A stretch of 64,000 nt of DNA from an uncultured Bacteroides sp. (GTDB lineage: Bacteria > Bacteroidota > Bacteroidia > Bacteroidales > Bacteroidaceae), in assembly GCF_963666545.1 (NCBI RefSeq), contig NZ_OY762899.1, positions 1,488,001 through 1,552,000 of the forward strand, given 5' to 3'. The notes under the pieces were generated by a model, which worked only from the letters and a program-made list of their open reading frames with translations, was not told where the DNA came from and did not search any database. Positions 7,070 to 16,433 of this stretch are shown piece by piece (positions within the stretch are counted from its first letter, which is position 1; each line of letters opens with the position of its first letter). The translations under genes were made by a program, and so were the position numbers.

Positions 7070-8779
7070 TTAACCACATACGTACTCACGGAAATTTTCA
7101 AAGGCAAATATTACACGCTTCACTCCGTCGGGTGCTTCCTCCACATTGCGTTGTGCACAAGATGCCACACAGCGGATTCCTGCTCTTTGAAGTTTGCGCA
7201 AGAGCGAAAAACAAAAAGTGAGTTCCCCCATCAGGTGAACGGTCACTTGTTTGTGCCCGCTTCCCATCGCTATGACTTTATCAAAATATTCAGAAGAGAG
7301 TTTTTCTATTTGTTCTTCATTCCACGATGGATTAATAGCAGGGAAGGGTAAATCAATACATTCACCATATACTTCTGCGGCTTGGTGTTGTTTGGTACTC
7401 CAAGAAGAGAATGGATGGTTTGATAGGTTAATTAGCATAGCGTTATTAAAATCAATACCTACCCCCCTATCTATTCCATAAAATAATATTTTCTCAAAAG
7501 AGTCTAAGCATTTCTCTATATTCGAGATGATACTTTTTGACGTTTTAGGATCTTCTCTCATCCCTGAATGATCCACATCATTTCTAATCTTATTCAGTTT
7601 TACAAAATCAGCAACGATATTTTTATCTTTCAAATATTCGTCAGCTAAAATAGTTTCGACTATAGATAAAATATCTTCAGCATACAATTCCCCCCTTTGT
7701 TTCAAACTAAGAATATAAAAAGCAGAGTTAACGTTTTTCCGTTCTTCCTCAACTTTAATATTCAAATTATGTCTTTGACAGAAGAAAGTAACAACACCTT
7801 CTTGTAATATGGTTACTGCCTGTTGGTACATCTTATTATTAAAGCACCATCTTGCGGCAGCGATAGCAAGACCTCCACTTTCTTTCCCACTGAAACAAGA
7901 AAAACTCTCCTCAATCTTCTTAATAATTGGAGAGAAAGGCTTTATAAAATCTTTATCTACTTCATTCAAAGCAAGAATTACATTGTTAATCTTGCCACCA
8001 TGATAAATATCCAATCCGCGACATGTTGTCATAGTATCTACAAAACAAGCAAGGTCGTTTACCAACCTTCTTACAGATGCTGCCTTGTTGTCTTTCCCTT
8101 GAGTTTCCTTCATGACGGGAGTAACCTTATCCATTGAGAGGTTAGCAATCTGTTTTGCATTACCATTCTTTATATAATCCGCTGCAGCAAAAGTCCAATC
8201 TTGCAATAACGAAAGCGGCAATAAATCTACAATAGGAGCCTCATTTGTAACCTTGTTGCGCGCTTCATAATTACCATAAGATATATGCTTGGTAGTCATG
8301 TTCTTTAGAAACTTGGCATAATTGTTCAAAACCAATACAAGCATAGGCAAATAGCGAAAACTATGCGTCACATCGAAATAAAGTTCGTCACCTTCTTGTA
8401 GTTCTTCGAATATTGTACCAAATATCTGCCACATTTCGTCTTCATCTTTTCCATCAGGAATATCCCTAAAACTAGCTTCAAATGGCAAGGACATTTTAGC
8501 AATGAGACTTTCCAAACTCTCATAAGATTCTTCTTCTTTGGCCTCTGGATACTTCTTGCGTTTGGTAATTGACTTATCCCAATTAGTAATTTTAGCTTTC
8601 TCTGTCAGCAGAAACAATACTTTATCTTTATCACTCCACGTCTTAGCTCCGATTAGTTCAAGCGTAGCTTGCTGAATAAAGCGAGTTTCAGACGAAACAA
8701 AATCATTCTTCACAGACACATATTTGCAAGATGCATAAAATCCTGTTCCTAATACGGAAACAAATACCTTTCTAGACAT
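7070..8779 (-). CDS. csx1: Csx1-type CARF-HEPN ribonuclease with extra C-terminal domain
   Basis: A 569-residue protein of the TM1812 (TIGR02221-like) family. Residues 1-200 are the CARF domain, beginning VFVSVLGTGFYASCKYV and including the family motif FDVTHSFRYLP. CARF domains bind the cyclic oligoadenylate made by Cas10. Residues about 215-440 are the HEPN domain with the RNase motif RNDVDH at 399-404. The last ~128 residues (442-569) form a further domain, starting MLINLSNHPFSSW and containing VTVHLMGELTFCFSLLRKL and a FREY-type end. This resembles small stand-alone Rossmann-like proteins of type III loci related to the Csx15/Csx16/Csx20 group, some of which are proposed ring nucleases. 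It follows the effector genes with a 123-base gap that holds a CARF gene relic. Confidence 0.88.
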   Translation of the reverse strand: MSRKVFVSVLGTGFYASCKYVSVKNDFVSSETRFIQQATLELIGAKTWSDKDKVLFLLTEKAKITNWDKSITKRKKYPEAKEEESYESLESLIAKMSLPFEASFRDIPDGKDEDEMWQIFGTIFEELQEGDELYFDVTHSFRYLPMLVLVLNNYAKFLKNMTTKHISYGNYEARNKVTNEAPIVDLLPLSLLQDWTFAAADYIKNGNAKQIANLSMDKVTPVMKETQGKDNKAASVRRLVNDLACFVDTMTTCRGLDIYHGGKINNVILALNEVDKDFIKPFSPIIKKIEESFSCFSGKESGGLAIAAARWCFNNKMYQQAVTILQEGVVTFFCQRHNLNIKVEEERKNVNSAFYILSLKQRGELYAEDILSIVETILADEYLKDKNIVADFVKLNKIRNDVDHSGMREDPKTSKSIISNIEKCLDSFEKILFYGIDRGVGIDFNNAMLINLSNHPFSSWSTKQHQAAEVYGECIDLPFPAINPSWNEEQIEKLSSEYFDKVIAMGSGHKQVTVHLMGELTFCFSLLRKLQRAGIRCVASCAQRNVEEAPDGVKRVIFAFENFREYVCG

Positions 8780-8783
8780 TTCT

Positions 8784-8891
8784 TTATTTTTTATTTATTT
8801 CAATCTCATCAGGCTGTCAATCAACAATACCCAAATAAATAGGATAAATTTGCCCACCAATTAGCGCAATGTGTATTTTCTTTTTCTCCAT
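8784..8891 (-). pseudogene. Relic of a second CARF-domain gene
   Basis: In the gap between the TIGR03986-type gene and csx1, an ATG at 8889-8891 opens a frame reading IHIALIGGQIYPIYLGIVD after five residues, then an in-frame TGA (8817-8819), then QPDEIEINKK and a stop. The ALIGGQ...PxYLGI...PDEI pattern is that of the first beta-strand and helix of CARF domains in Card1/Can2-like and related effectors. The ATG is 11 bases from the preceding stop codon, the normal spacing for the operon. The rest of the gene is deleted and csx1 follows directly. Confidence 0.6.
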
Positions 8892-8902
8892 TAATCACCC
8901 TG

Positions 8903-10981
8903 CTATTCTTTAACCATTCCTCTCGTACTTATTTGTTCTTCAATGCATTGGCAACGTTTCATATTCTTGTCCTTTTTAGCATCTCCGTCTATCTTCCAGA
9001 TCTTCTCTGAAATCAGTTTGTCCTTAAGCCACTGAAAAAAGTCTTTAGTCAAATCAACATTAGCTAGTGAGTCATTTATCAAACTACCGTATTGAGTTGA
9101 AGAAGCTCCTTCATATTTCTCTTTTTCTCTATCATCCGGTGATAATTTAGACAAACGATCCTGCTCCTTTCGTTCAGCCTGTTCTTTACACATTATATAT
9201 AAAGAATTAGGTTTAAAACAGGCATTTCTAAGAATAGAATATGGCTGTAAAAACTCCTTCTTTTTTTTGATGTTTATAAAGTCATTAAGCTTGGAATCTG
9301 TATTCATTGACATATATCTAAATTGAGCGCCATCACCTACAACTTGCTCATGAGCCATAGTGAATAGCTCTACTATAGAACGAGAAGAGCACCAATTTCC
9401 CATTTCTTTTAAAAGAGCCTCTTCAAATTTAGCCATAAACTCAATCTCTTCACCTGCTCTATCACCTATTAATGTAGCTTTAATAGAAACCTTTCCAAAG
9501 CCAAATGGTTTGCCTTGACCTATTTGATGAAAACAACCTTCTGTACCATGAAAGGTCAAAGCTGATAATAACGCTCCTAGTTCTATTTCTCTCAAATTAT
9601 GAAATTTGACCTTGCCATCAAATTTAGTATCCTTTCCAAGCGGACGAATAGGAGTATCAATATTTTCATTGCCAGTATTAGCATTCCAAGTTTTTTCTCT
9701 TACCGGATATCGTTTCCATCCTGCCAATTTACCATCATTATAGGTTTCGTATTTGTCTGTCTCTCCATTCGCACCATTCTGCCGAATATAAAAGGGATAA
9801 TAGGACGCTTTCGGAGATCCTAAAGATAAAGATATATCACCACCACCTATCTCTGCTTTTTCAGTAAATGCATTAGTAAACAAGACTCTACCTTTCAGTA
9901 AAGCATTCTCATTGATGCTTCCAAATATACATTCCGCCAAATCCATTGAAGAAGTCTTTTTATGCTCGTCATTCAATAAATCATAAGGTGAATTCTCGTA
10001 TGGCAATTTATAGAGATAAGCTAAGCCAAAATCCTTTATTTCTATTTTCTCCTTTTGAACTGTTTTTCTAAAAAATACAGGGATACCTTTTCCTTTCAGT
10101 TGCTCTTTAGCATGCGCCCAATCAGGTGAATCTACATAAATAAATTTGAAATGATCAAAATCACTCTTTGATATATTATAAGAGCCAACCTGTTTATCAA
10201 GAAATACAAATTCATAAAATTTGCCACCACGATCTTTTCGAGGCCATAACCAAGGATCCGGTTGGCCAGTTAGAACAATATCACCTTTAATCTCACCATT
10301 ACTGCTATATCTTAACCCTTTATTCTTTTCTATATCCTTTGTGAAAGTAAGATTTTGTAATTCACACCCCTCAAGTAGCTTATATTTAAAAACAGCTGTC
10401 TTAGGATCAAAGTCCTTCCCTTCGATAGGAAATGGCTCACTCAAATCTATACCTTTCGACTGCGAAAAGTAGTTTGTCATTTTAGAATCACCTAGATACT
10501 CATCAATTCGTTTATGGCTTATTCTATAAGGTTTATCACAATCTATAATTTCATAATCATTTCCTTTAGAGCGTAGCCAACCGCAACAAATTTCATTTTG
10601 TACTTTAGGAGAACGCAACGTGTACAATATTTCATTATCCCAGTCTCTTTGTGCATACATTGCTTTTTTGTCTAAATGCATTTTCCCAAAACTCATAATC
10701 TCCAACACATTACGAATGGAGCCTTTTAGAGAGGTTGCAGGAATAAAGTATCGATTATCAAGATGACTAAACGATCTGTACTCAGATGTTTTATCTTCTG
10801 CATCTTTACGGGTATGCCCATTACGAACGAATATAGGAGATTCCGCAGTTATGTTAAGTTTTATAATGCCACTTATACCATCCGAGAAAGGTTTATCATG
10901 GGATATCTGGCTGGCCCACTCTGGGGTATAAACCTCCTCTGATAGTGGCACAAAATTAAAAGGTGCTTTTATTGTTGGCAT
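8903..10981 (-). CDS. TIGR03986-family RAMP protein (Cas7-like) of type III-D
   Basis: A 692-residue RAMP-superfamily protein. The start reads APFNFVPLSEEVYTPEWA, then SHDKPFSDGISGIIKLN and YFIPATSLKGSIRNVLEIMS, the hallmark of the TIGR03986 family seen in type III-D loci. A second glycine-rich RAMP motif is near residues 475-500 (HQIGQGKPFGFGKVSIK). It should be a structural subunit along the crRNA in the effector complex. The position that holds the catalytic aspartate in Csm3 has no obvious equivalent here. It lies 2 bases after the small III-associated gene, so translation is coupled. Confidence 0.85.
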   Translation of the reverse strand: MPTIKAPFNFVPLSEEVYTPEWASQISHDKPFSDGISGIIKLNITAESPIFVRNGHTRKDAEDKTSEYRSFSHLDNRYFIPATSLKGSIRNVLEIMSFGKMHLDKKAMYAQRDWDNEILYTLRSPKVQNEICCGWLRSKGNDYEIIDCDKPYRISHKRIDEYLGDSKMTNYFSQSKGIDLSEPFPIEGKDFDPKTAVFKYKLLEGCELQNLTFTKDIEKNKGLRYSSNGEIKGDIVLTGQPDPWLWPRKDRGGKFYEFVFLDKQVGSYNISKSDFDHFKFIYVDSPDWAHAKEQLKGKGIPVFFRKTVQKEKIEIKDFGLAYLYKLPYENSPYDLLNDEHKKTSSMDLAECIFGSINENALLKGRVLFTNAFTEKAEIGGGDISLSLGSPKASYYPFYIRQNGANGETDKYETYNDGKLAGWKRYPVREKTWNANTGNENIDTPIRPLGKDTKFDGKVKFHNLREIELGALLSALTFHGTEGCFHQIGQGKPFGFGKVSIKATLIGDRAGEEIEFMAKFEEALLKEMGNWCSSRSIVELFTMAHEQVVGDGAQFRYMSMNTDSKLNDFINIKKKKEFLQPYSILRNACFKPNSLYIMCKEQAERKEQDRLSKLSPDDREKEKYEGASSTQYGSLINDSLANVDLTKDFFQWLKDKLISEKIWKIDGDAKKDKNMKRCQCIEEQISTRGMVKE

Positions 10982-10983
10982 AC

Positions 10984-11379
10984 TTATTCCTCCTCTTTCT
11001 TAAATCCTACAAATACATATTCCGCTGGCTGTAAAACATCCATTCCTCCATCACAAAGTTCATCTTCATAAGGACGCCAATATTGATTAAAGAGCAAACG
11101 CCTCGTGCTATCGAAACTGGACAAATACTCATGAGAAGTTTTATCCACATCTTTGAGGCTATTCAGATCGTACTTATTAACGTAATATTTTCCATCTACG
11201 TATTTAATGCTGTATGAGTAATTATCGTCAACCAAGAATCCTTCTACGATAAAAGGATTTTTAGTTTCATCCAACTCTAATTCTACTTCCTCATTATCAT
11301 AGATATCGATCTTAGGTGCTTTAATATCACTCTTCCACACATATCCTTGGTATGTTGATTTCTCTATTCTCTCATTCAT
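10984..11379 (-). CDS. Small type III-associated protein (TIGR04423-like)
   Basis: A 131-residue acidic protein. It starts with a QGYVWKSD segment and ends with LLFNQYWRPYEDELCDGGMD followed by PAEYVFVGF. This agrees with what I remember of the small TIGR04423 family of Bacteroidetes type III loci; the assignment is from memory of the pattern, not a search. It overlaps the upstream tandem-RAMP gene by 4 bases and is 2 bases before the TIGR03986-type gene. It could serve as the small (Cas11-like) subunit, as no other candidate for that role is present; that is inference. Confidence 0.5.
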   Translation of the reverse strand: MNERIEKSTYQGYVWKSDIKAPKIDIYDNEEVELELDETKNPFIVEGFLVDDNYSYSIKYVDGKYYVNKYDLNSLKDVDKTSHEYLSSFDSTRRLLFNQYWRPYEDELCDGGMDVLQPAEYVFVGFKKEEE

Positions 11380-12773
11380 AATACAAGCCCCTCCGGTTTT
11401 ATTAATTCACCTCTAAAACATCCGTTCCCTCTGTTTACTCCACCACCTAACGGAAGCATTTCTTCACATAGATCCTTCAATGCAAGATGAAAAGCTTCAG
11501 GAATAGTGCTTTCTTCTTTTATATCTTTATCTCCCTGAAAGATCTTTTTGTTAACAAAGAAGCGGAGAGAATAAGATTGACCGTTTCCAACAGTCACCTC
11601 TTCAGTGAAGAGTGCGCCTTTAATGGCGCCACCTGTGAATCGGTCGATAGAGACATGATTTAAAAGTTTCTTTTTTGTTTTCCCTTTAGGAGGCTCTATT
11701 ATATCCGAGATAAGAAGATTCCCCGGCAACCTCTTCTCCGCATCTTCACTACCAAACAAAGCAAGCACTGCCGGGTTTTCAGTTCCTACCAAAGGCTGCT
11801 TGTCTTTATCTGTATTATCAGCAAAACGCTTATTCAATTTGTTCCAGTAGAACGCCACACGATGTGCCAAGGCTCCTTTCACTGATGCGGCGGGTATTAA
11901 TATATTATCATCTTTAAAAACAGTTTTCTCTCTGCTCCAATCAATATAAGCTTCAGAAACCGGAGTCATCTTTGCTTTATCGTTGCTAAAGCCGGAACCA
12001 AACAAGAAGAAATCTTCTGCAGTAAGTTCTAAAAGATATTCTTCCCATCCAGGGTGATTATCGACATCCTTTTTGACAGTATTTATCTTATCCCAGAAAT
12101 CAGTATTAGAAAGATCTGATGATTTATTCATATAAGAATCCAGATCATCTTTCAGCTCCAAGTTCAGGGTTTTCGTTTTGCATTCTACTATTTTCATCTC
12201 GCCAAATCCACTGCGAGAACCTCCTCCTACACGGAAGACATTAGAATATAAACGGCTCAATATCTCGTCCAACCGAGTACACTCTTCCTCTTGGGCAAGC
12301 AGTTCTATCTCAAAGCAGAAACGCGTACCTTTATAAACGACCTGTTCATCAAATTTTCCTCTGTCCTGACTCACTCCCTGATCGTCAATCTTCACATGCT
12401 GCCGAATAGGCAAGTTGTTGAAGTGGCGGTAGAAAGCATGCTCAAAGTCAATCTTTTGCAATCCGTCAAGAACGCAACCATCGACACCTACCATGCGTCC
12501 TTCCGAGAATATCACTTTAGAGCCTTCACCTTCTTTCGACTTTTTCTCTTCTTGATATCCAAAAAAAGTCTTCGCTTGCTCTTCGCCTATAGCATGCCGT
12601 ATAATACCAGCTAAAGTAGTGCCCGGAATATAAGGCAGCCCATTAACATCGGTTGTAACCAAAGCTTTGGTCATCATATTTTTCTGCCCCGTTCCAATAC
12701 TTAGCGCCGTTGCTGCTTCCATGACTGTTTTGGCCAAGAAGCGATAATTATATCTCACCTTCTGTTCTCCCAT
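11376..12773 (-). CDS. Tandem Cas7 (RAMP) protein, two Csm3-like domains
   Basis: A 465-residue protein with two RAMP domains. The first (1-225) has LSIGTGQ, NGLPYIPGTTLAGIIRHAIG and the glycine-rich VGGGSRSGFGEM. The second (245-465) has ILIPAASVKGALAHRVAF and ends LGGGVNRGNGCF. In Csm3 the RNA-cutting aspartate sits a few residues before the V-x-x of the strand preceding the PxIPG loop; in domain 1 this place is K (TKALVT) and in domain 2 it is not D either (MTPVS). So both domains are probably structural. The gene overlaps the next by 4 bases and begins 2 bases after csx10. Confidence 0.82.
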   Translation of the reverse strand: MGEQKVRYNYRFLAKTVMEAATALSIGTGQKNMMTKALVTTDVNGLPYIPGTTLAGIIRHAIGEEQAKTFFGYQEEKKSKEGEGSKVIFSEGRMVGVDGCVLDGLQKIDFEHAFYRHFNNLPIRQHVKIDDQGVSQDRGKFDEQVVYKGTRFCFEIELLAQEEECTRLDEILSRLYSNVFRVGGGSRSGFGEMKIVECKTKTLNLELKDDLDSYMNKSSDLSNTDFWDKINTVKKDVDNHPGWEEYLLELTAEDFFLFGSGFSNDKAKMTPVSEAYIDWSREKTVFKDDNILIPAASVKGALAHRVAFYWNKLNKRFADNTDKDKQPLVGTENPAVLALFGSEDAEKRLPGNLLISDIIEPPKGKTKKKLLNHVSIDRFTGGAIKGALFTEEVTVGNGQSYSLRFFVNKKIFQGDKDIKEESTIPEAFHLALKDLCEEMLPLGGGVNRGNGCFRGELIKPEGLVL

Positions 12774-12775
12774 AA

Positions 12776-14314
12776 CTACTTTTGCTTATCTTTATTATTA
12801 GCTATTTCATTAGCCATTGTAGCCGCCAAATGGATTACGGCGAGTATTACAAGCCTATCTTCCTCTTTACTATTATCTTCCTTTATTCTCTTACTTTCTA
12901 TAAAAGCTATAACTTTTTCGAGGCGGCCACGCTCTTGCCATTTGTCTGAAGCTACTCCATGTGTAAGATATGCATTCTCCCCATCATATAATTTCGCCGC
13001 TAAATCCTCCGCATTTTTTGCGGTCGTTGCCAAGCTACGAATAGTGCCCCATTGAGAAGAAAACTCATCATCACAGAAGAAAGAAAGATTATCTTTTCTG
13101 AAATCATCAACAAAATCATCAACAGATTGATAAATCGCATTCAGGTTGATCTCTTCTTTTTCTTGCCGCACTAGGTAATCAATAAGAGAATTGGGGGTTG
13201 ACTCTGAAAAATCCTGTTTCAAAGAGTCAGGGTCTGTCTCTGAAGGGCTCTGTTTTTTTCTCAATTCATAGATAGCTGATCCGTTTTGATTCGCTTTCAA
13301 GAAACTCGGATTATAAATAACCCGACCAAATCCTTCATTCTGGTAACAACCCACATACGCTGATGCGAGTGGAGAAGTTTTTGTTTCAACAACAAAAACG
13401 CTCCCTTTCTCTATTCCACAACGATCCGCATCTCGTGCCTGACGCTTATAATTCCACGGAGCATACTGAAAAGTACGAAGCTGAGATTTTTCCCAAACAA
13501 TTGTTCCATCTTCAAATCCCAGATCTTTGGCAGAAGGCCTAAATATAGGAAGGCCATATTCATCTAAAAAGATAAGTCGGCTATCGGCATAAACAATAGC
13601 ACAAGTTTTTACGCTACCATCTTGCTCTATGCGACACAAGTCTTGAGTCGATTCCACATTCTCAAAATGAACCGCTTCAATCTTAACTAATCCATATTGA
13701 GCCGTGCGAGAACGCCCTACGTGCTTCACGCCCTCAAGCACACTGCTCAACAGTCCCGCATGACTTTCCACTTCACTATTGGCAAAAGAGACTTCAAAGA
13801 AGAATTCAGTTCCTTTATCTATGGATTGATAGCCATACATCTGTTCGTCTTTTGATCGACGCTTATCTCTATCATAAGCCGATTTTATTGCAAAACTTTT
13901 AAGAACATTTGCTTCCAGTCCGTAATGCTCTTTAGTGTTAAAGGCATAGAAATCTTCACGGCATTGCTTTAGCTGGATGGAATCACCTTTATCATCCTCT
14001 GCGTAATAGTGGTGAATATAACAACCATCTGTCGGCTTTTTAAGTTTAGGATAGTACATTGAAGCAGGTACCCTGAGTGCTCTTGTTTTTTCCGATGCAG
14101 GATGCGCGTCACCAAAACGAACTTTACCACTATGAAAAATGAGCAAACGAGCTTCATTATCTAACACTTCATCTTTATACAACGCGCTTGCAGCTATGCC
14201 GAGAAAGTTACTTCCCGGTATAAAATCGAGTGTTGCCTGACTCCCTTCGGTGGCGCTCTTTTGGTTAATGATAACATCCGAAAGCAAAGTACACTTAAAT
14301 TGTAATGGATTCAT
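12776..14314 (-). CDS. csx10: Csx10, Cas5-like subunit of type III-D
   Basis: A 512-residue RAMP protein of the TIGR02674-like Csx10 family, which in type III-D takes the Cas5/Csm4 role of binding the crRNA 5' tag next to Cas10. The start has FKCTLLSDVIINQKSATEGS followed by TLDFIPGSNFLGIAASALY. A second RAMP glycine-rich motif lies near residues 205-220 (HVGRSRTAQYGLVKIE), and GCYQNEGFGRVIYNP lies near 325. It overlaps the csm3-like gene by 4 bases, so the two are translationally coupled. Confidence 0.85.
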   Translation of the reverse strand: MNPLQFKCTLLSDVIINQKSATEGSQATLDFIPGSNFLGIAASALYKDEVLDNEARLLIFHSGKVRFGDAHPASEKTRALRVPASMYYPKLKKPTDGCYIHHYYAEDDKGDSIQLKQCREDFYAFNTKEHYGLEANVLKSFAIKSAYDRDKRRSKDEQMYGYQSIDKGTEFFFEVSFANSEVESHAGLLSSVLEGVKHVGRSRTAQYGLVKIEAVHFENVESTQDLCRIEQDGSVKTCAIVYADSRLIFLDEYGLPIFRPSAKDLGFEDGTIVWEKSQLRTFQYAPWNYKRQARDADRCGIEKGSVFVVETKTSPLASAYVGCYQNEGFGRVIYNPSFLKANQNGSAIYELRKKQSPSETDPDSLKQDFSESTPNSLIDYLVRQEKEEINLNAIYQSVDDFVDDFRKDNLSFFCDDEFSSQWGTIRSLATTAKNAEDLAAKLYDGENAYLTHGVASDKWQERGRLEKVIAFIESKRIKEDNSKEEDRLVILAVIHLAATMANEIANNKDKQK

Positions 14315-14877
14315 TCGTTACCTCCTTTTGCTATAGTAATTTGACATCTCCCTAACCCACGATTACGACTCTGCCCTAAACGTTTGATCAGTTTTAAACT
14401 ATCTTGCAATTCTGAAGCAAATTCATCTGGCACATTCAGTATACTGCCTAGCATTACGCAAGGCACAACGACTTCCATTCTACGTAGACTAAAATCCTTG
14501 GCAACCCCATCGGGCTCTATGGCCGTAGATGTCACTGTACGATAAAGAAATCGCCCCAATTTATCTGAAACAATCCTACTAACCAACTCCTCAGGCAATT
14601 CGGCGTTAGTGAAAAAAGCTTCTCCCTTTCTTAGCGTTTCTTTTTCTTCAAAGTAGCCAAAAGTCTGCTTCAAGCCCAACTGCTTAGCACCAGATTCACC
14701 TCTAAAAGCTAACAAATCTTCTACCGCTTCCAATATCAGGCCTTTCAATGTTTTTCCGGGGATAAAGGGTAGTCCTTTTTTATCTTTTATCACAAGTTGA
14801 TCAATATCAGCACCAGCCGACAAGCCTGATCCGCAATGCCAATCTGAATAAAATTCTATTTTGTAGTTGATATCCAT
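14311..14877 (-). CDS. csm3: Csm3-like Cas7 RNase subunit
   Basis: A 188-residue single-domain RAMP protein. The start reads YSDWHCGSGLSAGADIDQLV followed by GLPFIPGKTLKGLI, and the end has the glycine-rich IKRLGQSRNRGLGRCQI. The aspartate of ADIDQLV matches the target-RNA cleavage residue of Csm3 (IDNPVI type), so this is the one Cas7 unit in the operon that keeps the catalytic residue. It is the backbone subunit of the effector complex. The gene abuts cas10 without a gap and overlaps csx10 by 4 bases. Confidence 0.88.
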   Translation of the reverse strand: MDINYKIEFYSDWHCGSGLSAGADIDQLVIKDKKGLPFIPGKTLKGLILEAVEDLLAFRGESGAKQLGLKQTFGYFEEKETLRKGEAFFTNAELPEELVSRIVSDKLGRFLYRTVTSTAIEPDGVAKDFSLRRMEVVVPCVMLGSILNVPDEFASELQDSLKLIKRLGQSRNRGLGRCQITIAKGGNE

Positions 14878-16428
14878 TTACTGATCCTCCACTTTATTTG
14901 TTTCTTGATACATAATAGAAAAGATTGACAATATATCGTATGTCGGATAACACTGTAAGGCTTTTGCTTTCGTCCCTCTTGTAACAGGCGTTGTTGCTCG
15001 AGAGAGCAACTCTCCCAAGTTCTTATCTTCAATGATAGATACAACCCTATCCATTTTTAGTTCGGCTGCATGCGATCCACTATCAGATAATATCGTTATC
15101 CACTGACGCAAATGAGACTTCACAGCATTCCCTTCCTTTGATTTTAGCAACATCACATTCTCCATTATTCTGTCAATAGTCCATCTGTCTTTTTCACCAT
15201 TAGGAAGTGATAGATAATAAGGTCCGAACTCAAATGACAAAGACTCTTGAGGCGTAAGTTCCCGCTTCACTATTTCATCATACTCTTCCACAAAACTATC
15301 TTGTACTTTATGGAACATTAAGCATGAAAGCGGCAATCCGTCAATCGCCATTGCGTCACTCTTTGCGTCCTTCTTCGCTCTGGAGCAAAGAGCTTCAGCT
15401 AAATGATATCCATAATGGAAAGGAAAAGAAGATTTAATAAATGCAATGCCTGCACAAGCAGTAAGCCTATCTTTGCCTTTATCAAATACGCGATATTCCT
15501 TTAACATAGGCCCTAGATTCTTTGCTGTTTCTTCTTCAAAAGCTCTTAGAAACTCTTGCGTATAAGAGATTGCAATATCTGCACGGCAAATGATCGTCAT
15601 ATCATCGCCTCCCAGCACTATGGGACGAAGGGGAATATTGGCTCTTTCACCAATCTTGAATTCTTCTTTCACTTTTTGAAAAGCTGAATTTGCTGCTGCG
15701 ATTGTTGATCTATCCAGTGATTGAGAAAATTCTCTGAACTTCACTTTGTCCGCACCTAACTTTCGAACAACCTGCCCCAAGCTATTACCATCTGCATGAA
15801 TAATGGCAATCCAATCATTCTTTCCTACGAACTTATCTATATCAGAAGTTATCTGCCCACTCTCGAACTGGCCTCTTCCGAAACTCTTTTCACAGAGTTT
15901 TGGAGTCAGCTCTTTCCTACGTTTAGCCAAAGTACTTTCATCCAGATACTCCCAATTTTTTTTATCTGTTTTATCGATGTTAACAGCGGGTAATCCGGTT
16001 GTCCTTGAACGTAACATCCCTGTTATCCCCAAAGTGGTGCTACGCATCGGCTTGTTACGCTGGATATGAAGACGCTGTTCAAGCTGTTTCACATCTGTCC
16101 CAAAGTTATCAGTCATCTTAACCACCGCCTGACTAATAGTAATTCCCGGAGCCATTTCGATAATTTTTCTGGGAAAGATTTTCACCACTCGTTCACACTC
16201 TTCTCTCGATTGAAACACATACTTAATGTTGCCCGCAGCGGTAGTGATGGCATTAGGATCTTCTTTAAGTTCTTCGGGTCTTTTATTCAAAGCAGAGGCA
16301 AAGTGAACGGTACATATTTGTTCAACCAACTCACTGGCACCCACAATATCTTTCAGTTTATTGGTTTGAAAGATAAAGTCCTGAATTCCCTGTACTGCAG
16401 CACCATACAAATATTCGGTGTTCTCCAT
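14878..16428 (-). CDS. cas10: Cas10, cyclase-competent, no HD domain
   Basis: A 516-residue large subunit. It starts directly with the palm-1 region (LYGAAVQGIQDFIFQTNKLK), so the N-terminal HD nuclease domain found in longer Cas10 proteins is missing. Palm motifs are intact: HADGNSLGQ at about 211-219 and GGDD at 273-276, the residues that make cyclic oligoadenylate from ATP. A zinc-finger-like segment is not clear. The protein should sense target RNA through the complex and activate the CARF-HEPN protein encoded four genes downstream, but not cut DNA by itself. The gene starts 5 bases after cas6. Confidence 0.95.
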   Translation of the reverse strand: MENTEYLYGAAVQGIQDFIFQTNKLKDIVGASELVEQICTVHFASALNKRPEELKEDPNAITTAAGNIKYVFQSREECERVVKIFPRKIIEMAPGITISQAVVKMTDNFGTDVKQLEQRLHIQRNKPMRSTTLGITGMLRSRTTGLPAVNIDKTDKKNWEYLDESTLAKRRKELTPKLCEKSFGRGQFESGQITSDIDKFVGKNDWIAIIHADGNSLGQVVRKLGADKVKFREFSQSLDRSTIAAANSAFQKVKEEFKIGERANIPLRPIVLGGDDMTIICRADIAISYTQEFLRAFEEETAKNLGPMLKEYRVFDKGKDRLTACAGIAFIKSSFPFHYGYHLAEALCSRAKKDAKSDAMAIDGLPLSCLMFHKVQDSFVEEYDEIVKRELTPQESLSFEFGPYYLSLPNGEKDRWTIDRIMENVMLLKSKEGNAVKSHLRQWITILSDSGSHAAELKMDRVVSIIEDKNLGELLSRATTPVTRGTKAKALQCYPTYDILSIFSIMYQETNKVEDQ

Positions 16429-16433
16429 ATATC

